Positions 25,501 through 37,500 of a DNA stretch of 64,000 bases are shown piece by piece (the stretch's first letter is position 1; each line of letters starts with the position of its first letter). The notes beneath the pieces are model-generated. The model saw only the letters and a list, made by a program, of their open reading frames with translations, did no database searches and was not told where the DNA came from. This DNA comes from Henricia sp. BOLD:AAB3569 (lineage: Eukaryota > Echinodermata > Asteroidea > Spinulosida > Echinasteridae). The stretch is taken from assembly GCA_037783545.1 (NCBI GenBank), contig JBBELK010000311.1, positions 496,001 to 560,000 on the forward strand, in the 5' to 3' direction. The translations under genes and the position numbers were made by a program.

Positions 25501-28500
25501 CTATTTAGCACAACTGGAGGCTTGTGTTCCATTAATAAAATATGGTTGATGGTTTATTAGCTTCAAACTTGGTAGTCTTTGTGAAAGACGGTCTAACGTT
25601 GCTTGGTTCGTGTGGACAGGGAACTAGTTTATGGGTGCTGGTTTAGTACCCTGTCCACACGGTGCAATGTCGACCGCGCAGTACACAAACCAAGCAACGT
25701 AAGACAGTCTTTCACAAAGACTACAAACTTGGCAGCCCTGAGCTCCAAGGCTGAATTGCGTTTGAATTAAGTACATAATTCACATACATGTACCAATTTA
25801 CAGGCAGGAATAAGCAACAAGTTACAAACAACAATACTATTAAAAAGTACAATATTGAATTTATGTCCTCATTTCTCTTTTTTGCCTATTATTAGGCCTC
25901 TTCATAATTTTGTAGGCGTTGTAAACTTCACCTACACAGTCACAGACAGCAATGGCAGAATCAGCCAGCCCACTCGAGTCACCATCTGCATCCGTAGTGA
26001 TCCCAATGTGCCCCAGCTGAACGTCCATGATGTAACATCTATTGAGGGAAGCTATGTACCCTTGGGCATAGAGGTCTCCATAGCCGAGGGTCATGTTGAT
26101 GGAAGCAGTGAGCGGTTGACAGTAGCGTTGTGCAATTGCAATGAGGCGTTCACATGCGAGAGGGACACAGGTTCGGAACCTGGCAGGTTTTAGTTTATCC
26201 CCTTCAGTAACAAGAATTTGGACAAAAAAAAGAAGTTCCTTTCAATAAATGTACACGTGATCGAAAGGATATACTTTTAAAGTTTATATTATCTTTCCAT
26301 GAATTGGATAAAGAGGTTGACTTTGATGCTGAAATAAATTTCTCAAGACTGCAATTGCATGAATTGGAAAGAACGGAAAGGTTGTTGAGACGGGTTTCAA
26401 AAATTCGACGATCCATTTTACCAGGGTCTACGGAATGCGAATTGACACCTTAGTTTGGGTACAAGAAGAGAAAAAGTCAAGACGACAATATTGTGGAAGA
26501 TCGTGTTCAAATGGTTAAAGCTGGCAGAAATCCTGGGGGTTGCTGTACAATGGGCCTAATAAGTTAATATTTATGGTGCTATTAAAATAAGATACCATAA
26601 AATAAGACAATTCTTATAACCACAGGTCGCTGCAACTGCATACTGACACCACCAGATGGTTGGGAATTTGCTGATGGATTGCATCGTCGTCTGTTGACCG
26701 ATGAGTTAACCAATCTTCCTACAACTGGACTACAAAACCTGACACTGAAGTAGGTCCAACTTGAGGCCAAATTTGTCAGGCAGTAATTTGTGAAAATTAA
26801 TAGAACCAATGTATATACTTAACGACACATGTTGGAATCGGGTAGCGGTATATTTCAAGTAAATATTCATCCATGCCATGGCTGCATCATAAATACGTGT
26901 ACACCATCAAGTCTAGTACATATAGGGTTAATTTTGCCCTACCCAACGTAACTTGATTAGCACTGCATGTGCTTCCCCAAAACACCATTAGAAAAACTTC
27001 ATAGCATGCTCGGTTGGGACTCGAATTAACGACCTCCTGCATACTAGGCAGACGTATTAACCACTCGACCACAGAGCTGGCTGGTGTTAATCATCCGGTT
27101 CAAATCAATTAGCAGCGGGTACTGCGACTAATGAGAGAATACGATTTGGTCTGCAGGATTGTTGAATTGGAATTCTGTCTTTCAACATAATTGGGTGAAC
27201 TGAGCTATACATAATTCCAGAAATAAATTGTGAAAGTACTAGAGATGTCCCAGCCCCCCCCCCCCAAAAGACCAGTGGTGTAAGGTCTTGTGATTTTGAG
27301 GGGGCCATTTCCAAGTCTATTTCACAAAATTACCAGACCTAGCATCACTAGACTTTTTATGGGGACATCTAAAGTCCAAGTTTTTGTTACTGCTCATGGA
27401 ACTGGATGACCTGAAGAGACGAATAAGAAGAATCAATGTCGCCCTTCTCAGGCAGAACAGAGCAGTGATCAGGCGTGCCTTATTTGGTGTTATGCTGAGC
27501 GTGCAAATCTGTGTACAGAACAAGATGGTCACGTGGAGGACTAAAAAGCTAGCTAAACTTTCCAAAAAGCTGATAGCAAAGAAAAGACATGTCAAATTTA
27601 CCTCTCATCATGCTCCTTGATCCTGTTTTGCATCTTCCATTTTTCCTCGCAAGTTAAATTTAGCTTTGTTTACAAAACTAACCAATGCTCAGTCAGGCGT
27701 AACATTCCCAAGATGATGACGACGTTAATGGGTAGGCCCTACCTAATTTGTTAATGTGAATCAATCATTTTTAGTTGCTTTGTCAGTTTTTTCCCACTGT
27801 TTCCCCCTTTTTCTTTTTTAACATATATTTTTGCCTGTAGTTTTAATGTAATAATGTACTGGCAATTCTGCTTATGGCAGCTAGTAGTACGTGAAATAAA
27901 CCATTAATAATAATTAATGAAAATATTTTTTAAAAACCTATGTCTACCGATATGTGTGAGCCAATTTTCTAAATGTAATACAATTTCCATTTTATCTACA
28001 ATTTTATGAGTGTGTACTTTTTTTCTGATACACCCTGTATAGGACTCAGCTATATTCTGCTGCTCAGCTGTGCCTGGATGTCCATGCAGTGAATTGGGAG
28101 ACAGCTACCAGTGTTCCTCTTACCACCACAAGCAAACTCCTTATCACCATTACACCTTCCCCGTCCCTGTCCCGTCCGGTCGTCCCCGACCGCGGGACAG
28201 CCAACACTACCCACAATGCCTTGCAGCTGGAAACATCCGAGGGACGGGTCATCCGTTTTGGCGGTCTGCGAGTGCGGGACAGTGATGACATGAAGGGAAT
28301 GTATCGGGTGCGGGTCTCTTTGGACAAAGGAGGCAGGCTGTGGGTTAAACAGGATGACAGCTCAGATGTTATATTTTTTCCAAAGGTAATAAGTTTCCCT
28401 GTTGTTGTGCATGCATTTGCACAAATGTTAATGTTTTGTATGCATTTATGATTTGTACCGATATTGGTAGGGGTGGGGGATCCGGAAGGGCTACACACGC

Positions 28501-31500
28501 CCCCTCATCCTATTTGCAGTGGTCCTGTTTGCAGTGCACAGCTGATTTTGGTTGTCTGAAAAGTGTAGTATGATAAAATATTAACTAGTCTGCTCTCAGT
28601 GGTACCACCATATTCTGTAAAATAAGGAACTATATATAGGCATACTGGAGTGGAATTTAACAAGCAGAAGCTATTCGCTTAGTATTTTAAATGAAATGTA
28701 GTGGTAACCTCCTGCGATGATATGGTGTGAGGTGAGGTCCAGTCACAAAATTAATTGGGACGGCTTGTGTTAATTTCACCACAATAAAGGAATCATTTTA
28801 TTTCCTCACTGACCCAGTAAATCAATCACAGGAATCAACAATGAATTACTCCTTATGACGATTGTAATTATTTGTAATTTATTATCACAATCAGATCAAA
28901 TCCCCCTAAATCCCAAACAGTAAAACACAAGGTCAGCAAATGCAATGCAAGAAACACATGTATTTTTATATCCACGATGCACAACGCGCATTCAGTGCGT
29001 GCGTGTCAGGCCTGCAAAGTACACGGGCAGAAGTCAACAATTTCCCCACGACAGTTGCTATGAACGTGCATGACAACGGCATGAGCGCGAAAGTTTCAGC
29101 GACAAAACGGCCCAACAAACTTACCCTTAGGTGCGCGAAATGTCAAAATTACACTCAGCACATGTTCTGTAGTTGTTCCGTCCCAAGTTATAAAGATGAA
29201 CCATGGTTATAAGCCTGGCAAATAATGCAAAATAAAGGGGACAACTTCTTCTCTTGCTGCAGAGGTTCACTCAAACAGTCGGAGAAAACGGGAAAAGGAT
29301 CCCGCGCTGTCATGTCATGTCGGCCGACTGGCTTGTCGGCCGACAAAATTGGCGTGATCGGTCTGTGTAAACACTTCATTTTGGCAGATCGACCGACAAA
29401 ACCAGGGGCCGATCAGTCTGACATGTCAGACTCCAGCCGGCCGATAAAATCGGTGTCGGGCTGTGTAAACAGCAAATCAAGCTGTGTAACCACGGCTTAA
29501 ATGTGATACCGATTACGTCAGCCGATAAACTTACGCAAAGCACGTGTAAATCACAATTTAAACTTGGCTGCTTTCGAGCGCTCGTCCCTGGTGCTCCCAG
29601 GTGGTGGAAACGTTACGTCACACACATGCTTACACACGCTTTCGGGCGAGCACCATGGAGCACCATGGAGCACCTGGTGCCGCGCTCGAAAGCAGCCCTA
29701 GTCATGTTGCCCAATAATTACGGCGCTCTGTGAGTGCCATCGTACTTGTACAGTATACCGAGATAATTTATCTTGCCAAGTTGACTTACGTCGACTTGGC
29801 GAGATAATTTATGTCGCAAAGTCAACCTCCTGAATTCAATAATTACCGTACGTCGACTTGGTAGAATAATTTGTTGCCAACACGAATTGACTTACATACT
29901 TATTTTACCAAGTCGGTCGACTTAGTAGATTTGGAAAGGCGACTTGGCAACCAAAATATCTCGCCAATAAATCGACTTCAGTCAACGATATTGATTTCGG
30001 GAAGTCAACTTGGCAATAATATCTCGCCAAGTCGACTTATTCCACGTTATAAGTCAACTCGTTCTTGGTATTTAAACAAGTGGGGTGGCCCTCACAGAGC
30101 GCCGTATGTAGGCACATGGGCGACAATCGGGCAGTGTAAACACTGCATGTTTTTCTCGAAATCGGCAAACAAATTCGGCCGACCAAATAAAACGGCCGAC
30201 TTAAACAAAAAATCGGTCTGTGTAAACACGGAATGAATCACTGCGCTTGTTCTCCCAAACAATCGTGGACGTTTTAGGGAGGTCTAAAGCAAGCCTCCCA
30301 CTGTGCGATTTTTGCCACGAATTTCCTACGAATTGGTACGATTATCGGAGACTGCCTATAGACTCTACACACAATCGTGCCCAATCGTACCCAATCGTAG
30401 GAAATTCGTGACAAAAATCGCACAGTGGGAGGCCCGCTTAAAGCGGGCCTCCCACTTTAACAAAGAGAACAATATCGTCCGCGATTGGCAAGCGAACGTC
30501 CGCGATTCGCTCCTGTACAAAACCAACGAGAGTAGGGAAAAATAGACTATGTCCAAACAAAAGAGGAACAAAGGGACGTCCGCGATTGTCAGTGAGTTCA
30601 CACCTGTGTGCACTGCGCGACGGGATTTAAATGTTTTGCTGAACTGCGTTATAAAACAATGTACGCCACACGCACTATTTCCACTGCGGACGGAAGGATC
30701 TGACCTTATAATAATAATAATAATAAGACATTTATATAGCGCCATACGTAAAAATTAACCTCTGGGCGCTTAACATCAAAACATCGTGTACATCATATAT
30801 AATAACAATTAATTTATGTAAAAAAGTCTAAAAAATATATATTAAATGTAAAAAATACAATAAAATAAAATACCATATAATACTCGTATATAGCAAATAG
30901 ATGATGTATAGCACATTATTCTACGCCTTAGTTGAAAAATATTTCTTAAAAAGATGTGTTTTCAGGGACGTCTTGAACTTTGCAACAGTATTTGAGCTGC
31001 GTATGTCTTGTGGAAGTCTGTTCCACATATGAGGGGCAATGACAGAGAATGCCCGACCGCCATAAGAAGATGCCCGTGGTTGAGGAGAGATGTGTTGTAG
31101 GAGATTCTGAGATGAAGAGCGAAGGCGTCGAACAGGAGAGTAAGGTGTAATCAAGTCTTGTATATATATTGGAGCCAAACCATGGATAGCTTTATATGTT
31201 ACAAGAAGTGTTTTATACTCTATTCTTTGAGACACGGGCAGCCAGTGCAGCTCCCGTAGAATCGGTGTGATGCTCTCATGACGTTTACTCAGACATACAA
31301 GTCTTGCCGCAGCATTTTGAAGACGTTGCAGTTTATTAATGTCACAGTCAGGAAGACCGACGAGCAAACTATTGGTGCCATCGATCCGAGAGGAAATAAA
31401 GGCATGCACAAGCTTTTCCGTAGATTGCTTGTCTAGATAAGATCGTATTTTCCCAATCTTGGAAAGGCAAGCCCATCCAGCCCGGCAGATGTTACTAATG

Positions 31501-34500
31501 TGAGTTCTCATTTGAAGTGTGCTGTCAAAAACGACACCCAAGTTACGCACCTCATTGCTGGGATGGATCAGTGAATCCCCGATTTTGAGAGGAGGGAGTT
31601 GGTTGCGGGCAACAAAGCGAGAAGAAAAATGAATTATTTCCGTCTTCTCATCATTAAACTGAAGCTTATTGATGGTGGACCAGGCTTTAATGTCGTTGAT
31701 GCATCTTTCCAGGCGAGATGTTGCAAGAGAGTGATTAGATGGCTTGAACAGTAGGTAGATTTGGGTGTCATCGGCATACATAACATGTTCAATGCCATGC
31801 TGAAGAATGACATCACTTAATGGAGCTACGTAAAGGGTGAAAAGTAGTGGTCCACAAACAGATCCTTGTGGTACACCCCAAGGTAATCCATGGCACTGTC
31901 TAGCATGACCTTTTTGCATATATTAAGCCGTGTTTACACAGACCGATCTTTTTTAAGTCGGCCGTTTTATTTGGTCGGCCGAATTTGTTTGCCGATTTCG
32001 AGAAAAACATGCAGTGTTTACACTGCCCGATTATCGCCCATGTGCCTACATACGGCGCTCTGTGAGGGCCACCCAACTTGTTTAGATACCGAGACGACTT
32101 ATATAAATTTAAACGTGGAATAAGTCGACTTGACGAGATATTATTGCCAAGTTGACTTCCCGAAATCAATAATAGTCGTTGACTGAAATTTATAAGTCGA
32201 TTTTACTGGCGAGATATTTTGGTTGCCAAGTCGCCTTTCCAAATCTACTAAGTCGACTTGGTAAGATAAGTATGTAAGTCAATTTGTGTTGGCAATAAAT
32301 TATTCTACCAAGTCGACGTAATTATTGAATTCAGGAGGTTGACTTTGAGACATAAATTATCTTGCCAAGTCGACGTAAGTCAACTTGGCAAGATAAATTA
32401 TCGATGGCAAGATAAAGTACGATGGCACTCACAGAGCGCCGTAATTATCGGGCAACTCGACTAGGTTAAATTGTCATTTGCACGTGCTTTGCGTAAGTTT
32501 ATCGGCTGACGTAATCGGTATCACACTTTTGCCGTGGTTATACAGCTCGATTTGCTGTTTACACAGCCCGACACCGATTTTATCGGCCGGCTGGAGTCTG
32601 ACATGTCAGACTCTGATCAGCCCCTGGTTTTGTCGGTCGATCTGCCAAAATGAAGTGTTTACACAAACCGATCACGCCAATTTTGTCGGCCGACAAGCCA
32701 GTCGGCCGACAAAATCGGTCTGTGTAACCACGGCTTAAATAATATTGTTGTTAAAGGGACAGGGCCATCGTTACAGAAACAACACAAAGATTATGCTTGA
32801 GCTCAGAAAGATGATCTTCAATGTATGCAAAGTGATGTATATATACCGAATCTTCGTAATAACTTATTGCACCTTCTTAGTGCAATTGTAAAAAAATATA
32901 TTTTGTGTAAAACAGGTATTTACTTTTTAAAAGTTATGTTTCCTGATCAGCATTTATAAATGTTTGGTTTTTACCTTCTGATCAATAGGAGTTGGACAGT
33001 CCAGAATGGGAAGCTTCGACCGATGACAAAATATACCGTAAAGTTTATCGCTTTGGAAACTTCTACAAAACCAGCAAAATGCATGACATGGAATCAACAA
33101 ATAATGGAAAGAAGCGTTTTTCATTTATTGGTGAGTTCTCTTTAGATGTCGGCGACATATTGACTCGTAGTAGTACTGACAAATTAGGATTAATGGAGAT
33201 TAATTCCAATCCCAATAGGCAAAAGTCAAGCCTCATTATAATAAGACGTTTTAAAGACTAATTCCTTGTTAGGAACCCTGTATTATCAGAAACAATGAAG
33301 AACAAAGGATTATCAGACCTATTTTTTTTTCTTGTTACAAGCTGAGTTTTGGTCATGTAAAACCAGTTGTTCTACCAAATTTCAGACTCCGGAAGCTGCA
33401 GATATAATATGGGTGTGGATTTTTTTCATTCCATAGTAAAGGGGGCATTTTGGCAACACAGACCATATTTTTGAGGAAATACCTTTGTCTGGTCTCAAAA
33501 TAAAAGAAATAAGTTTCAGTTGTTCTGAAGAGATAACTTAATTAGGCCCAAAAAAGGTTACAATTAGTGTGACAACATGCCTTTCTAAAAACCCTGTGTA
33601 CAAATTTCCAATACGCTCGTAACCAGGACGGACACTTTCATTTTATGCTGTCCCGGTTACGAGCGTATATTGGAAATTTTTACACAGGGTTTTTAGAAAG
33701 GCATGTTGTCACACTATTTGTAACCCTTTTTGGGCCTAAGATATCTCTTCAGAACCACTTCAACTTATTTCTTTTATTTTGAGACCAGACAAAGGTATTT
33801 TCTGGAAAATATATCTATATATATCTGATTTATTTTATATTGCGTTAAAAATGCAAAGAAAAGTTGGAAAATTGATGTCTGCTGAGATTGCTGTATGCCC
33901 TGATTATATATGCATATACATGTATGCACGTGGTGGAACGGGAAGAGGAATCCCCAAGTCAGCCCTACGATTATACACCTGTCAAATCTGAAGACCATGC
34001 TGTTTGCCAGAGCAACCTTTTTTTGGGACAGACGAAACTAACATGGACATGCTATGTAAATGTTTTACTTCAAGACATAATCTTACTTTCACAGGTTCTC
34101 TGGACGGTATTAATCGTGTTTTGAGCAGCATGGTGTACGTACCGTGGTGTCCACACTGGCCCACACCACCAAACTGGAATCTCCCTGAATCCTCTTGGAT
34201 GGACCCATCCAATGGCGATCGTCTCATGAGCACGGATCCCATGAAGCCAGTCATCTGGCCCCAGTGGTAATGCAGCACTTGCTTTGTCAAAGAATGGAAA
34301 TTTAGAGCAACGATCACAGATATCTGTGATGGTCTATTCAGGTTTCGTGACAAGCATTTGTTTTAAACTCTATATGCACTAGTGGTGGTCCCCATCTGAA
34401 ACAACTGTTTGTATCAAAATCTTTAACTTTAGTCAATGGCAGTCATTGCTCATAAAGTTACGATTGTGTGTCGTATATCTTAAAAACCACTGCGCACAGG

Positions 34501-37500
34501 CCTGTTTGGGTGAGGTTGGTGGTATGAGAAAGGGGACGTGGGGAGAGGTGCAGGGGATCACTATCAGCCACTCCACCAAAAGTAGGCTCTTGCGTTAAAA
34601 AATGAAAATGGAGCTAATGACTAAAATCAGATTCACAATCAGCTACACAAAACTACAAGCATTGTGTCAATCCGTCAAAAATTGACTAAGTTATGACTAT
34701 TTCCGTGATAACAAAGAGCAAAATTTTTTAAGAAGCGCTTTACAGAAAAATGGCGTAGAAGGTTGTACTTCTGTAAAGGTACACACCTGCCTACTGTTTA
34801 CATGATTTAGTGATGTAAGAGCATTGACAATACTTTTTTGATGGTCGTTTTGAAAAAAGATAATCAAAATATCCCGTAATTTACTAAAGATGTGCAAAAT
34901 TAACAAAAACGGTCAAAAGACGGGTTATACGCTTTACCAGCCGTTGCAACTGCGCGCGAGCCTCACGACTTTGTCACAGACGATTCGCTCTTCTCCTGCT
35001 CAGGATATCTCAAATTTTCTGCTCTCGATTTCACTGGACAGCCCGGACGATCGAATAGGAATTTCCGTTTTCTTTTGAGGAGTTGGCATCATGTTTGTTT
35101 CTTCACGAACGTACACGAAGCAACACACCCGGTCGTGTGTTCACCCAGGCTATTTGCCGTGCTGCACGGGGGAAAATATCATACACTCCACGGTAGCCTG
35201 CCGTAGCACGCGCTCGCTCCCGTTTTCCGGACTCTCGAAACAAACAGTTATGTTCGAATTGTCAATTACTTATAAATATTGGGGGAAAATCAGAGTTGAA
35301 TTTGGTGCAGTTGTGCAGTAACAAACTTTTATACGGCTGGAAATACAACTAACTCACAAGACCACGTGACTTTTCGGAACCAGAATTTTGTTCCGAAAAG
35401 TCACGTGACCTTGAATTTTTCAAAAGTGCTCAAAAACGGCCAAATTTGACGGCGTCTTTTCAGGATATATCTGATTTACTCTCGAAAGCGCTTCAGAATA
35501 ATGTATGGGTCTATTTCGAGCCCAAAATAGCCCAACAAAGAAGGGTGTGTTCCTTTGGCATAAAGTCCTTAGCAACCATGCAAATTCTGACTACAAAAGC
35601 CCTATATACCTATAGGGAAACATGTGTGGGTGGTGTTTCAGCAAGAATGAACAAGAATAGCAGTCCTCAATTTCGGACGCAATGCCTTTTTAATCCTCTT
35701 CGCACGGCCTAACTTCCCCCCCCCCCCTCCCCCTGAAAAATATTTGCTCCAGAACAGTTTGTGAAATGCCAGAATTTGGTTATTTCACATGTTTTAGCAT
35801 TTAAAATGCTGTTTTCTGGTAGTATTTTTTCACTTAAACTTTTTTAGGTGATAGATGGATACTTAATAGGTGGTCTCCTGCAGAAATCCTGGTATCGAAA
35901 AAAAATGCCCTACTTGACATACATGCATAAATTAGCCATTATCTCAGTTCTGGCCTGTGTGACAAGCGCCTACTTTTCCGGGCGTAGCCTGAATTTAGTG
36001 TTATTGTAACCATATCTGGCAATGGTGCTGTCAGATAAAATACCTCTAATCGTGAACTAACCTTTTCAAGCTTGGGAGCTCACATAGTGGCCTTCAATTT
36101 TGCAAGGTACAAAGCTGTGCTGATGTGCGGTAACAGCTAGTGTGACACAATTACGTGTACTTTCTTTGATAACAAGTATAATTTCTCATGCAGGTATCCT
36201 CGTTTCTGGTACCCCTTCCCACGTAAAAACTGGAGCTGGTGGCCCCGTGTGTTGCCCCCTTGGTGGCTGAATCGGACATGCTCAGACTGGACAAGTCGTG
36301 TCCATGTGTATGTGCATGAAGTCACGTCTGAGACATGTGACAGGGAAAAAGAGAGGGATGTGATAAACTGGTATGCTAATATTCATGTGAGGGCACGCGG
36401 AACTGAACCAAAGAGCCTCATTGCTGAGTAAGTTGGGTTTATAAATCATATGATAATTCTTCAGATCTGTAATATTTACTATTACTTTATTAACTTTTTC
36501 TTGTGTGCCACCAGTCTGCCCGACCTGGTTCCTCCTATCAGAGTGACAGTGTTTGAGCGTGAGACCAAGCTTTCTGCTTGTTTTCATCCATGCACTCCAG
36601 CTTTGCCAAGATGTAGAACTAAGAGTCATTTTAACAGTTTTTTCCCACGTACTGCATCTCTTTGGAACTCCTTGCCTGGTGCATGTTGCCCTCCATCCTA
36701 CAATCTTGATTGTTTCAAGAGGAATATCGATATCTACCTGTTCTTGAGTTATTTTAATCTTTTTCATCTTTTGTAGCCCCTTACCCAAAGTGGCTTTAGC
36801 CTTGTTTGGGGCGAACTGAAATGAACAAATATTAAAAATGTTTAAACCAACATGTGTCTGAATATTATGTGGCTGCATCTTGAAATTACAAACGCCTTAT
36901 TTAGTGACATGCTCCAGTTAGAAGACTTGCTCGTTTTCCATATACTTGTGTGCAATTTTAATAAGACCAGTTACATTACATGCATACTTAACCACTCGAA
37001 GCCAGCTGATGGTTATAACCGTGGTGCAGCCTTGCATTTGAAACTCCATGAATCAAGGAATTATGAGGGAAAATAAGAAATCAATAATATAAAACCAAAA
37101 CAACACACCGAGCATAGACATTTTTAACAGTTTGTTAATTTTGGTTGGGGAATCTTAGTTTGATTCGTACGTGCACTGTCATACCCAATGTAGAACCAAA
37201 TCTGACATTTTCCTGTTGGAATTTATATAAAACGTACATATGCAAGCACCTAAATTCGCGCGCACGTAATTTCGCGCGCTGCTGCTTTCCTCGGCGTATC
37301 TTCTCAACAAAATCACGCACCGACGTCAAATTTTTCTTGAAAGTTGTTTGTCACATCATCTTTCAATTTGCATTCAAATGAGAAAAATTAAGGGTTTCTC
37401 AGTAAGTAATTTAATAACTGTTAATTCAGGGTACAAATTTCTACCTTATAGACTAGGTACAAAATACTACAATCAAAATGGTTCTGAGAAATCTTTAAAA

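Larger units (their letters stand above)
28386..32988. other. Intron 5, occupied by nested mobile elements
   Basis: 28500-29319 holds nothing I can name. From 29320 to 32740 the intron is filled by two inverted copies of one element, a fold-back MITE and a LINE fragment (listed separately). Confidence 0.65.

Noticed and set aside
25916-26170. Later acceptor for exon 3
   Set aside because: It would need a one-base carry-over from exon 2, whose good donor leaves two. The acceptor at 25895 restores the frame and the Tandem-95 motif.
27384-27617. Basic 78-codon frame in intron 4
   Set aside because: No known domain, no splice fit and no second copy seen in the window.
30921-31919. 332-codon frame as a cellular gene
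   Set aside because: It contains the YADD box and the C-terminal order of a LINE reverse transcriptase and is truncated at its 5' end.
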